Of a DNA stretch of 64,000 nucleotides, positions 23,205 to 33,225 are shown one piece after another. The stretch is taken from contig NC_044919.1 in NCBI RefSeq assembly GCF_003576645.1, positions 26,264,827 to 26,328,826 of the forward strand. Reading direction: 5' to 3'. The stretch comes from Ipomoea triloba (Eukaryota; Streptophyta; Magnoliopsida; Solanales; Convolvulaceae). The stretch's first letter is position 1; every line of letters starts with the position of its first letter. Below the pieces are notes generated by a model, which saw nothing but the letters and a program-made list of their open reading frames with translations, did not search any database and had not been told where the DNA came from. A program made the position numbers and the translations under genes.

Positions 23205-23888
23205 TGATGGGGTTATTAGAATACGGGCTTACTAATTTATTAATTGATTAGTTGGGGCCCAATCCCAAGGAAGGATGATGACAGAAATGGAGATTGGAAA
23301 GAGGGGTGTAAGGCAGTGTGTGCTGCAGTGCAACACGGAAGCTAGAGAAAAAGGAAGGCACCGGTGGGCGTGGCCGTCGCCGGGGGCCGAGGCGTCCCCT
23401 AGCGCCCCGGTGGCATGGCTGGCGCCCTGTGTGGTGGCTGGTGCCTGGTTGTGCTGCCACCTAGGGCGCGAGGCCGCGAAGTGGCGACTGGCCACACCGC
23501 CACTTGGCGTCAGGTGGAGGTGCCGGTGCGCGCCCAGTGTCCTCACAGTGTGGTGCACTGCCCGGGGTGGCGGCTGGTTGTGCACTACCACAGGGTCGTG
23601 TCGTGTCCTGTGGTGTGTGCATGTTACACTAAGCGTAGTTCTTGCAGGAGTCGGACACGTGGAGGGTGGAGGCTAGCGGAGGTGGTTGAAGCAGTTGAGG
23701 GACAAGACAACATGGGAAGTGCGTCTGGATGAAGCTAACGTTCCTTGGATGACAGACATGTGGGTAGATCTTGTTGGATGGCATGTAATATAAAAAGAGG
23801 GGGGGGAGGCTTGGCCTTTACAGACACACCTCAAGTCACGAAGACTTCTTTGGTCTAGCGATCTGGTTTCCTCCCTCCTGCTGCAGGG
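23205..23888. other. G+C-rich island, possible solo LTR
   Basis: About 23300-23700 is strikingly G+C-rich in an AT-rich setting. Open frames exist on both strands (for example 23275-23676 plus), with a Gly/Arg/Trp/Cys composition typical of non-coding G+C-rich DNA. A TATA-like TATAAAAAGAGG lies at about 23791. A retroelement LTR with its promoter is the best guess; I see no partner LTR. Confidence 0.3.
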
Positions 23889-24225
23889 TGTGTTTGGTGG
23901 AATTAGAATGATTACCAATATTGTTGTTCAGTTATGTATGATCCTATAATGGGAATAAATATTTTAAAAATAAATAACAAAAAATTAAAACAATTTAACA
24001 ATCAAATTACCAATTAGGAGGGGGAATAATGGAATGAAACAATCAAATTACCAATTAGGAGGGGGAATAATGGAATGAAACCTTTATTTTATTAGAGAAT
24101 GGGTTTTCTAATTAATGGGGTAATCAAATCCCATTAGTGTTCTAGAAACCTGTCAACCAAAAAACAACAATGATTTTTTTTCAAATTCCTGACAGCTAAA
24201 CCCATAAACCAAACACACTCTTTTA
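23889..24225. mobile_element. MITE with GGGTGTGTTTGG ends
   Basis: Left end GGGTGTGTTTGGTGGAATTA, right end AAACCAAACACACTC. A 46-bp segment with ACCAATTAGGAGGGGGAATA is duplicated in tandem (about 23997-24080). A related copy in opposite orientation lies at 44505-44808. Confidence 0.65.
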
Positions 24226-24334
24226 GTGTTATTTATTTATTAGTTCTCCATTTATTATTTTAGGCTGCATTTTGAGCTGGTACTATTGGGCTTTGTATAT
24301 ATTTTATTCGCAAATTTTACTTTGGAACGCGCAT

Positions 24335-24575
24335 CAAAATGACGCCGTTTTGATTAATAAAAACATACGGATTAAACGGCCTCCGTCCCGCGCAACTGCA
24401 GTTCCCTTTCAAGACAACTGAAGTATCAGTTCAACACAACTGCAGTTCCTGACGGATATATGAAACGGCATCCGTTCCACGCAACTGCAGTTTCCTTTCA
24501 ACACAACTGCAGTACCAGTTCAACACAACTGCAGTATCAATCATGACCATGGTCCATGGTATAACAACTGTATTT
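24335..24575. mobile_element. Fragment of 'CTGCAGTT' element
   Basis: Multiple CAACACAACTGCAGT units, with ATGACGCCGTTTTGATTAAT on the left and GACCATGGTCCATGG on the right. The same combination occurs, complete, at 60281-60870 in the opposite orientation. Confidence 0.55.
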
Positions 24576-25202
24576 TATTGGGTCTCACGCCATAATAATA
24601 AAGATTATTTTCGTACCCCGTTCTATACTCTTCTTCCTAATTTATGGTGGACCTATTCCCAATAAAATGATCAAAATGCTATTAATTAGAAAAATTGACA
24701 AATGTTGTAAACATAATATTTCAACTAAGGAATGTGAATAATTAAATTTCTTGCTGAAATAGATAGATTCTAAATTTTTTTACATGTGATATGTTAGTAA
24801 AATCCAAAGTATATTTTGTGGTTCAGTTGAGAAAATATATTTTACAAGAAAATGAACTTTCTTTTTTTTATTATCACTTCTGTGTTCTGGCGAGCATATC
24901 CTGATAAACTTTCTTTGACAAATGACAAATGAGACGTCAGCTGCTCAACTTAAAAGTATGTCTTGTGAATTTGTGATTCAATTATGAAAAAACTACTTTA
25001 CAAGAAAATGTACTTTAAAACTATTTAGCTAAAATGATCTTTACCCCTACTCAACATTTTAGTTATGTTGTACAGTGTTCTGCACGGACTTAATTCATTC
25101 ATTTACTAGGTAATATTTAAAGTCAATTACAGTGATTTACATCTTCTTAAATATTTTGTGGGTCGGAGTTTGGAATTCAACCTTTTAAGACAAGCTATAT
25201 TA
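24576..25202. other. No gene seen
   Basis: AT-rich and without supportable features. Confidence 0.4.
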
Positions 25203-25860
25203 TATAATTAGGGATGATAACAACGAGGCAGGGTAGGGAAAGAGGTCCCTGTCCCAACCCCCGCATTCATCCCCCACTCCCCGACCACGCCTCGTTCCCT
25301 GACAAGGATGAGGAATTGACTTTAAAAACAATTATGCACTTCCCAATTTTTAGTACACAATAAAAAAAATATCTCCCATCCTTGTCCCGTAGGGATTTTT
25401 CCGGGACAGGCCCAGATTCCCCGCCCTGATTTTAAAAACAATTATGCACTTCCCAATTTTTAGTACACAATAAAAAAATATTTTACTTAAATTATATAAT
25501 TAATTTATATATTTAAATATTCAATTAGTCTAACATTCAATCATCTAAAAATACAACTAGTACAAGATACATAAAACATTAAACAATATTTAAAGATTCA
25601 AATTGTTCAAACCTTACTTACGTCTTTAACCAAAATACCAATTATCCATACATAATAACTTTGAAAAAAAAAAAAAAAAGGAACCAAAAGTCAAAATTAA
25701 ATATTAGTGTGTGTGTGTGTGTGTGTGTAGGATTTAAAGTTGGGGTTGGAGTCGGGGTCGATCAGGATAGGGGTACAATCTCCGCCCCGTTCCCGCCTTG
25801 TTGAAGTGGGGATTAGATTTTTTTATTAGGATCAAGTTGAATTGACATTCTTATATATAA
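25203..25860. mobile_element. hAT-like non-autonomous element, 'GGGGAT' family
   Basis: G+C-rich ends with repeated CCCCGCC, CCTTGTCCCG and AAGTGGGGATTAG words flank an AT-rich core containing AATACAACTAGTACAAGATAC and a (GT)n run (25709-25728). Ends and core recur at 61375-62660. Confidence 0.5.
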
Positions 25861-26284
25861 TGAATGTATATTCATGAGAATCACAATATTAATCATTAAA
25901 ATTTTTTTGTTTTTGTTGTTACACCTCGAGGTCTAATCAATCTTTTTTTTTTTAATTATTAATTATGATAATAATGCATAAATAAATAGCCTGCCCCGTT
26001 AAAAGATAATGACATATCCATGACAGCATGAAGGTTTGTATTCAAAGGAATTGACCACAAAATGATTCATAATGTCAAAAATTAATTTGTAAGTATGGTC
26101 AAAATATGAAAGGCTGCTGCACCTATCAGGAGTCACACAATTTGATACAGAATTGGACATGTATTTTTTTATATCTTATAATAACATCAACCCAAAAATA
26201 TTCTCTTTGAAGAATTTTCTTTCCATGTTTTTTTTTTTTTTTTTTTTACATGGAATAGTATAGCCAATCGAGAAATTAAAGTAC

Positions 26285-27137
26285 CGTTGAGATTAATCTG
26301 ATTAACCAACAATAATAATGGCAGAAAGTAAAGAATGTATAATTTACGTGGTTTATTTGGCAATGTACCTACATCCACGAGAGCTATACTATTCTTTTGT
26401 TAATAGTGATGGTGATTGTGGTGAGAGAAATATCATTTTTAGTCCCTCAACTATAATGCATGTATCAATTTTGGTCCTTGACTATTAAAAATTTCAAATT
26501 AGGTCCATAACTATTCAATTTGTATCACTTTTGGTCCTTGACTATTAACATTTTCAAATTAGGTGCATGACTATTCATTTTGTATCACATTTGGTCTTGC
26601 CGTTAAATTTTCTGGCCAAATTTCCGGCGAAGTCATCGGGGGTGGTGACCGGCGTTTTCTATTTATTATTATTATTTTTTATTTTTTATTTTTTTAATTT
26701 AAAAGTTACGGAGTATTAAAATAATTTTTAAAATAAAAATTAAATAAATTAGTCGGTCACCGGTGACTTCGCTAGAAATTTGACCGGAAAATTTAACGGC
26801 AGGACTAAATGTGATACAAAATGAATAGTCATGCACCAAATTTGAAAATGTTAATAGTCAAGGACCAAATGTGATACAAATTGAATAGTCATGCACCTAA
26901 TTTGAAAATTTTAATAGTCAAGGGCCAAAATTGATACATATATTATAGTTGAGGGACTAAAAATGATATTTGCTCTTGTGGTGATACTATACCTAAGGAT
27001 ACAACTAATGTATTTATAGAGATCTAACCATGTCCATTGCTCGACCAAATCCGCTCCACTCTGATTCCTTATATTAGACAAACTCGTATTACTTATATGA
27101 GACGATTCCTTAATCCCTATATGAGACAAACTCAACA
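26285..27137 (-). repeat. Copia LTR, downstream copy (split by a MULE)
   Basis: Matches 28957-29229 on both sides of the nested element. Without the nested 551 bp and one 9-bp duplication it would be about 293 bp, close to the sibling's 273. Confidence 0.7.
26425..26975. mobile_element. Foldback MULE-type element with 9-bp target duplication
   Basis: Ends GAGAAATATCATTTTTAGTC and, reversed, GAGCAAATATCATTTTTAG. The arms are about 220 bp and inverted, with TTGGTCCTTGACTATTAA repeated within each arm. It is flanked by TTGTGGTGA at 26416-26424 and 26976-26984. The sibling LTR at about 29090 shows the unoccupied site with one base different. Confidence 0.85.
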
Positions 27138-27282
27138 CAATAATTAGCGAATATGCCTTTTAGGAGAAAAAGAGAATTCAACAAATTTTCACTTTGACGA
27201 ATATCCCTTTTATGATAAAATACTTAACTCACATATACGCATGGGTCAAAACAATCAGGCTCATCCGAACTGGAGAGCCAAA

Positions 27283-27915
27283 TGCACCGCACACCATCTA
27301 GCATTCCCTCGAAGCATGCTCATGAACTGCTTCATCCCAAGTTGTTCACCCTTAGTTGTCGACCTACCATACCGACTGCAACTTATCCTAATCCCAAACT
27401 AGCACTATCCCAGCCGCATGAACAACACACCATCTTGCATTCCCCAGGTGCATGCTCACGAGTCACGAATTGCTTCATCCCAAACCATTCATCCTCAACC
27501 GTCAACCTGCCATACCGGACGTGACTCATGCTAATCCTAACTAGACAATCACCATACACCACGCACCATCTAGCATTTCCTCGGTGCATGCTCATGAACT
27601 GCTTCATTCTAAGTCGTTCGCCCTCAATTGTCAACCTGTCATACCGGTCGCGGCTCATGCTAATCTCAACTGGCCAACCACATGCACACAAAACATTTAG
27701 TGTTTCCTAGTAAATGTTCACTAACTGCTTCACCCCAAGTCGTTCGCCTTCAACCATCGACCTACCATACCTACCGTGACTCATGCTCATCCCAATTAGC
27801 CAGCTATATGCACCATGCAGCATCTAGCTTTTCTCAGCGCATGTTCACAAACTACTTTATCCCAAGCCGTTTGCCCTCAGCCGTTGACCTGCCATATCAG
27901 CCGTAACTCATGCTA
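27283..27915. repeat. Five tandem units of about 125 bp
   Basis: Each unit has CACCATCTAGCATT-like, ATGCTCATGAACTGCTTCAT-like, AAGTCGTTCGCCCTCAA-like and CCTGCCATACCG-like blocks in the same order. Units start near 27287, 27427, 27560, 27685 and 27812 and have diverged by many substitutions. Open frames across them on both strands are repeat-driven. The array lies between the gag relic and the downstream LTR of the copia element. Confidence 0.75.
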
Positions 27916-27974
27916 GGTCCTCACCCTACCTAACACATGTGTTTCCCATCATTACAGCACCCCTCAACCATCTT

Positions 27975-28900
27975 CTACATCCAACTCATACCAGGTCCAC
28001 ATCCTCTCCTGGTATCCGCGCTGCCCAACACTACAGCGCCCCTCACCACCTTCTCATTTAGTATATATCTAGAAACACCCAACAAGTCCAAACAATGTTC
28101 GATCTTGTCACTAGTAACTGCTAGAACATCACATTCACTAAAATATGAGTTATCAGCCTGTACCACATTCACAACCTCATGCTTCTTCAACTTTGGATTG
28201 TCTCTTTTAATGTCCACAATCTCCTTGCACTTGTAACACCAAATTTTCTTGTTATTTCTAGAGACCTAGATCTAGAGTTTCTCTTCCCAAAATTATTTCT
28301 CTTGCTTCCTTCCACGATCCTGACTCCACTTAGCATACAAATTCTCATCAATAGATCATTTTCCTACATTATATTCTGCATGTGCTTATTAAGAGCTAGC
28401 ATGTGCATAAATCTCATTGAATTTAATTGTATGTGTCTTTCCCGTATGTAAGAGTAGTCATCAAATATGTTCAAAAGAAAGAGGTAGTAAACATAGCTAG
28501 ATCGTCGTCATGTCTTCATCTTCAATCTTGACATTAAGCCTAGCTAGATCTGAGATTATCAGGTCGAAGACATTAATATGATGCACTAAGTCTAAGCTCT
28601 CATGCATCTTAAGCCCATAAAGCCTGTGCTTTAGATATAGTTTGTTCGTTAGAGATTTTTTCGTGAGTTTCAAATTTATCCCAAATTTTTTGGAGTTCTT
28701 AAGGCCATAACGTGATACACGATTTCATCAGCGAGGCTTACTGAATAGTTGCTGTCGCATTTTCCTTCAAATACCCCAATCATCCTCTCCTAAATTAGCT
28801 GACTTTTCCACCTTCAAGATTTTCATCAGAAGGCGTGTTGTGCTAACAGATCCTTTACTCTAGACTTCCATAACTAGAAATTTCATGTACCATCAAAGTT
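27975..28900 (-). pseudogene. Copia gag (UBN2 type) with degraded zinc knuckle
   Basis: On the minus strand, fragments of the copia capsid region appear around 28500-28800 (KIWDKFETHEKISNEQTISK) with stops and frame changes. A zinc-knuckle region follows at about 28200-28240: WCYKCKEIVDIKRDNPKLKK, where the canonical C-x2-C-x4-H-x4-C has lost its His and last Cys. The tail NVVQADNSYFSECDVLAVTSD is typical of copia gag. Inactive. Confidence 0.7.
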
Positions 28901-28956
28901 TGATATCTCGAATTTTGTACTTAACTAGTCATCTCAACAATGCTTTGATACAAATT

Positions 28957-29229
28957 TGTTGAGATTAACAACAACAAGCAACAATAATAATGGTTGAAAG
29001 TAAAGAAGACATGACTTACGTGGTTCAACGATGTGCCTACATTGACGGGACTGAAATTATTCTGATCTTTTGTTAATAGTGATGGTGATCGTGGTGATAC
29101 ACCTAGGGATACAACCAAGATACGTATTTATAGGCATCTATCCTTGTACCATGAGCCCGACCCGATCCACTCCACTCATATTCCTTATATGAGACAATTT
29201 CCTAATCCCTATATGAGACAAACTCAACA
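28957..29229 (-). repeat. Copia LTR, upstream copy (5' LTR of the minus-strand element)
   Basis: Starts TGTTGAGATTAAC and ends AACTCAACA, giving the 5'-TG...CA-3' ends of an LTR. Carries a TATTTATAG promoter-like word at about 29126. Confidence 0.7.
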
Positions 29230-29499
29230 AGTTTGACATTCAAGTTTAAGCAATTAAGCATGTGTATGTGTTGAGGGCTTCCATTTTAGCATAATTGTCA
29301 AGACCAAGCAATTTTTCTCTAATGACTTGTTGCAAATGCGTAACTTGATTTCTTTAAACTCATACATTAATCAATATCACATTTCAATAGCAAATTGACA
29401 ATATGTTAAACCCGGTCAAATTGACCTCTGCCCAACAACAATATCAACTGTTCAATAAATTTTAATAGTTAGGATAATGATATCTACATGAAGACAAAA

Positions 29500-30665
29500 A
29501 CTTATGTGAGACCATCTCACGAATCTTTGTCTGCGCGATGGGTTGGGTCAAGACGAAATGTAATACTTATACTGAAAAATGTAATACCAATCAAGAATAA
29601 AATATTTATTACTACTTATATGGGAAAGTGTAATACTTTTGAAGAAAAAATGTAATAGTTTTACATTTTGATTAAAAATTATTATATATTTCCTCAAAAG
29701 TATTACATTTTCCCCTATAATAAGTAACAACTAACGACCATTTGCCAACATTACTTGTAAGGGAAAGTATAATACTTTTGATATAAAAAAAAAATACAAT
29801 ACTTTTACATCAAAATGTAAAAATTATTACATTTTTATTCAAAAGTATTACATTTTTATTTATAAGAAACAAACACTTTTTTTATTTCTTATTAGTATTA
29901 CATTTTTCAATATAGTTAATTCCAGAAATAGTCTTTCGACTATTGACTTTTACAAATTTTTGTCCTCGACTTTTAATTTTACCAAAGTAAGTCCATTAAC
30001 TATTTGTACCAATTTTGGTCCTTATGTTAAATCTATGTTAAATAGGTGTTAAAATTGAGGACAAAAATGTAAAACCAAATATTTTAACCTTTCTTCTTCA
30101 CTTTGTTTTTCCTCCTCCATCGCAAGAGTATATAGGGAACAATATGAGTCAATATATTTATTTTTTTTACATTTTATGCTAAATTGTTTCAAGTAATCAA
30201 ATTTTTTTTTTCTGTATTTTATTTTTGATTTTGTTTTGGTTTACTACAATGTAATATGTACCCCGTAATAATTTTTTTTTTTTTTGTAAATTCTTTAACT
30301 GGATGTGGAGTGTTATTGTATATTTTATTGTTGTATTAGGTGCTTTTTTTTTAATTATTATTTGATAGCAAAAATGGTAGAAAAGGGCACCACTAGGAGG
30401 AGAAACAAATTAAAGTGAAGAAGAAAGGTTAAAATGTTTGTTTTTACATTTTTGTCCTTAATTTTAACACCTATTTAACATAGATTTAACAGAAAGACCA
30501 AAATTGGTACAAAATCAATAGTTAAGAGACCAATTTTGATAAAATTAAAAGTCGAGGATAAAAATTGGTAGAAGTCAATAGTCGAAATACCATTTCTGAA
30601 ATTAACCCTTTTTCAATATAAGTATTACATTTTAATATCGACCCAACGCTTCTCGTTTCACAAAT
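29500..30665. mobile_element. MITE family 'GAGACGG', copy E, split by a MULE
   Basis: Left end TGTGAGACCATCTCACGAAT, right end CGTTTCACAAATCTCTCACA. The TGTAATACTTTT words are interrupted at 29915 and resume at 30609. Confidence 0.65.
29915..30608. mobile_element. Foldback MULE-type element
   Basis: Arms are inverted: GTTAATTCCAGAAATAGTC on the left, and GGGTTAATTTCAGAAATGG on reversing the right. Both continue into TCGACTATTGACTT and TTTTAACACCTATTTAACAT. Flanks share TTTTTCAATATA (29903-29914, 30609-30620), consistent with a target duplication of about 9-12 bp. The interior has no ORF. Confidence 0.75.
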
Positions 30666-31054
30666 CTCTCACAAGTTTGGCCCTACATGAATAAAAAGCA
30701 TATTGTTCCAAGGTATTGACCACATAATAATTCAATGAAAAGATAATATCACGCATGCACATAAATGAAAGTTCGTATTCAAAGGTATTGACCACAAAAT
30801 AATTCAATGAAAATACATTTTCTACAAAACAATTCAAAATAGGAAAATAATTATAATAAAAATAACTATTAAAAAAAAAAAAAAAACAATGCCATGATAA
30901 TACTGTAACCTAGCATTTGCTTGACAAAATAAAATTCAGAAAGAATGGAATAAAGAAGGAAGTTACTAATATTTTAGTACTTTGAGTTAAGAAAGTTTGT
31001 GTCAATTAAGAGTGATTTGTTGAAAGGGGAAAAGTTATTCCAAGAGGCACGGGA

Positions 31055-31152
31055 GCTGGCCCAGGGGGAATCTACTTGTGGAAATTGAACAAGGGTTCTC
31101 CCGGAATTCTTTCGCACAAAGAGAACTCACTTGTCACTTGAGCTACCCTATT
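31055..31152 (-). mobile_element. tRNA-like SINE head
   Basis: The minus strand reads TAGGGTAGCTCAAGTGACAA (box A-like), followed about 40 bases later by TTGTTCAATTTCCAC (box B-like). The sequence is absent from the same place in upstream units 2 and 3. Confidence 0.4.
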
Positions 31153-31204
31153 GGGTTTTTGCAACCTTTTGTTGTTTACATGGAATAGGTGCATATTTGA
31201 GATT

Positions 31205-31970
31205 AAGGCTGTGTTTGGAAACCCAAAAAATGATTTATGTAATAGGTGCATATTTGAGATTAAGGTTGTGTTGGGAAACTCGGAAAATGATTTCTGGAAA
31301 ATGAAGAAATTATTTTCCGGGTTTTTGGTGTTTGGGAAGGAGGAGGAAAATGTGGTCAATGGAAAATAACTTCTTGGTCAATGGAAAAGAAGCCACATTT
31401 TAAGGAAAATGACTTCCCCTTTTTCTTTGGAGGAAGTCATTTTCCGGAACTATTGCTCTGCTTCTTCCTCATCTTTTGCCCAACTGCTTCTGCCCTTTAT
31501 CTTCATCTTCTTATCATCCTTCTTTCTTTTTCTTTTTTTTTTTAGTTGTTATTTATTTCAAAAAAAAAAAAATATGTCGTATTACCAGTCAACGACTGGT
31601 TTCGCGGAAACCAGTCGGCCACTAGTTTCCGTGAAACTAGTGGAGGTATTTTTTGGCTAGTTTTTTTTAGATGTTGTTTTGTTGTGAATTTTTTTGTTAC
31701 AAATTGTTTTGTTGTAATTTTTTTTTTGTTACAAATGAATGATTTGGTATAATAATTGTGATATTTTTGTTGTGATTATTTTACATTTTTAGATTGTATA
31801 GATGGATAATGAACAATTTTTTTGTCGATTTTCTGAAAAATGAACTAAACACACAAAGACAAATTTCTGCTCTGTAGCCAAACACAAGAAAGGAAAATAT
31901 TTTTTGAAAAATAACTCATTTTTCAGAAATCATTTTCTTGCTTTCCAAACACATCCTAAAACTTTTCCGT
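31205..31970. mobile_element. GTGTTTGGAAA-terminated DNA element
   Basis: Left AGGCTGTGTTTGGAAACCC, right CTTTCCAAACACATCC, inverted. The interior carries GGAAAATGATTTCTGGAAAA and TCATTTTCCGGAA words like those at 1872-2057. A partial duplication of the left end (ATAGGTGCATATTTGAGATT) occurs at 31186 and 31242. Confidence 0.6.
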
Positions 31971-32284
31971 TACAAAAATTTATACAAATCAAATGTTTGG
32001 AATAACTTTTCAAAAAATTTAATTGTTATGTTTAAGATACCATCAAATATGTCAATTAATTTAATTTTCTCAACAAATTAAGCACATCCCTTAAAATTAC
32101 GTTTTCACTAATTTAAGTAATTGGTGAGAGAGTAAACCACTTACCAAACCACCTCTATGTTGAATATAATAACATAAATACAGAATAAATACCATTGATA
32201 CTTTCCCAAAATAGACACTTTATTAATTTAAGAAAACTAAAAAATAAAAAATTATAGTTATAAATTGTATTATCATGGTATAAG

Positions 32285-32440
32285 ATTGTGTTAAGATCAA
32301 AGCAAAACACTAAGCCAAGTTATCACCGATAACGAAGAAGCAATTTTAATTTATTTTCTTATAGACCGCCATCACATTAGCGAGAAGCAATGTGCTGGAC
32401 TTGACCCTTTACTGATCTCAACTCAACAACTTTCTAATCA
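32285..32440 (-). repeat. SINE-like block in the BBE upstream region (unit 1)
   Basis: The reverse complement contains AGATCAGTAAAGGGTCAAG, TCCAGCAC, TTCTCGC and ATGTGATGGCGG in the same order as 48809-48940 in the bHLH intron. Equivalent copies lie at 34440-34595 and 41480-41640, and an inverted one at 39966-40115. Confidence 0.6.
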
Positions 32441-32588
32441 CTAATTGATGGACTTTCCTTTACATACTCTGCCCAAAAGAGCAACAGATTGCGTTCACCT
32501 AATATTCAAATCCCATTAATTATTCAATTTCATTCGAAACCGTAATCATAAAGGTGACAACATTGACTTAATTTGGTGCAAGAGGTAC

Positions 32589-32595
32589 TATAAAA
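32589..32595 (+). promoter_or_regulatory. TATA box of the BBE-like pseudogene
   Basis: TATAAAA, 68 bases before the former ATG at 32657, in the same context as genes 2 and 3. Confidence 0.6.
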
Positions 32596-32656
32596 CCATG
32601 CACGATATCCATACAATTCCTCCGCCTTATCTCTTCAATAATCAAAGAAAAAAAAA

Positions 32657-32785
32657 ATGAAGAAACCAAAAACGCTTTGTTTTCTCTTTGTCTCTTTCGT
32701 TTGTCTATCCTCGTACTCGAACCATCAAGCTTAAGCGTATACCGATGAAGGCCTGAAACAATGCCTGATTCGCAACTCCCAAAAA
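32657..32785 (+). pseudogene. BBE-like pseudogene, 5' stub
   Basis: The first 43 codons of a gene almost identical to genes 2 and 3. It starts MKKPKTLCFLFVSFVCLSSY, but codon 26, Leu (TTA) in the intact genes, is TAA (32732-32734). Beyond the stop the frame still encodes EGLKQCLIRNSQ. Homology ends abruptly at about 32785, where a minus-strand SINE head and then a Helitron fragment follow. No other part of the gene remains, so the loss covers about 92% of the coding sequence. The upstream region and TATA box are intact, so transcription is possible. Confidence 0.92.
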
Positions 32786-32895
32786 GTCAACATTGCCTCC
32801 CCTGAGACTTGAACCCACCCCCTTCCATATGGGAGTGTAATCGGGTGCCATTAGACTATAAGATCTTGGCATTATGGTAATTAAGCTAAACATTG
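32786..32895 (-). mobile_element. SINE head at the BBE pseudogene breakpoint
   Basis: The minus strand reads TATAGTCTAATGGCACCCGA (box A-like), then GTGGGTTCAAGTCTCAG (box B-like), ending GGCAATGTTGAC. It matches the heads at 17991 and 59681. The tail is missing. Confidence 0.6.
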
Positions 32896-32899
32896 ATCG

Positions 32900-33225
32900 T
32901 TGAATTTATTTTTATAATAAATATAATTAAATTATTTCTCATTTTTCCATATTTATTTTAGTAATAATATAATTACATAAGTCATATTACTTACATATCA
33001 ATCTTTTTAAGATAATTGTTGACAAACAAGGCATATATTATTCAATTAATTATTTGCTCTAATTCAAGTAAGGAAAACATAAAAAACAACATAATCGACC
33101 AAACCAATTTCATCAATTGCGCTATATAATATTCGATGTTATAATTTATATAATTGTATATCGATCCAAATATTCTTAAAATATTATAACAAATCCAATC
33201 CGTGCAACGCACGGGCGAAAATACT
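32900..33225 (+). mobile_element. Helitron 3' portion
   Basis: Ends with the hairpin CCGTGCAACGCACGG, then GCGAAAATACTAA, giving a CTAA (CTRR) terminus. The internal sequence matches the reverse complement of 1009-1325. Confidence 0.6.

Larger units (their letters stand above)
26285..29229 (-). mobile_element. Deletion derivative of a Ty1/copia retrotransposon
   Basis: The upstream LTR (28957-29229, read on minus) has TGTTGAG...CTCAACA ends. Next to it is a degraded initiator-tRNA primer site (TTGTATCAAAGC, compare TGGTATCAGAGC in intact copia elements). A gag relic follows. The second LTR lies at 26285-27137, split by a MULE. Pol is absent; the space holds a five-unit tandem repeat. The two LTRs share TTAATAGTGATGGTGAT and ATGAGACAAACTCAACA. 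A 5-bp target duplication was not evident. Another remnant LTR of this family sits at about 36845-37063. Confidence 0.7.
30665..32656 (+). repeat. BBE array upstream repeat, unit 1 (before the pseudogene)
   Basis: Blocks such as GAAAGTTCGTATTCAAAGG, ATGCCATGATAATACTGTAA, GATTTGTTGAAAGGGG, and the last roughly 650 bp before the ATG recur in front of gene 2 (33416-34820) and gene 3 (37150-37486 plus 41063-41902). This shows that promoter and coding sequence were duplicated together. Unit 1 differs by two insertions: a SINE-like piece (31055-31152) and a GTGTTTGG element (31205-31970). Confidence 0.8.

Noticed and set aside
27282..27906. Plus- and minus-strand frames of 60-102 codons
   Set aside because: They lie across the tandem repeat; similarity between them comes from the repeat unit, not from a gene.
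27283..27915. CRISPR-like array
   Set aside because: Units are diverged direct repeats without unique spacers, in a plant genome and inside a retroelement.
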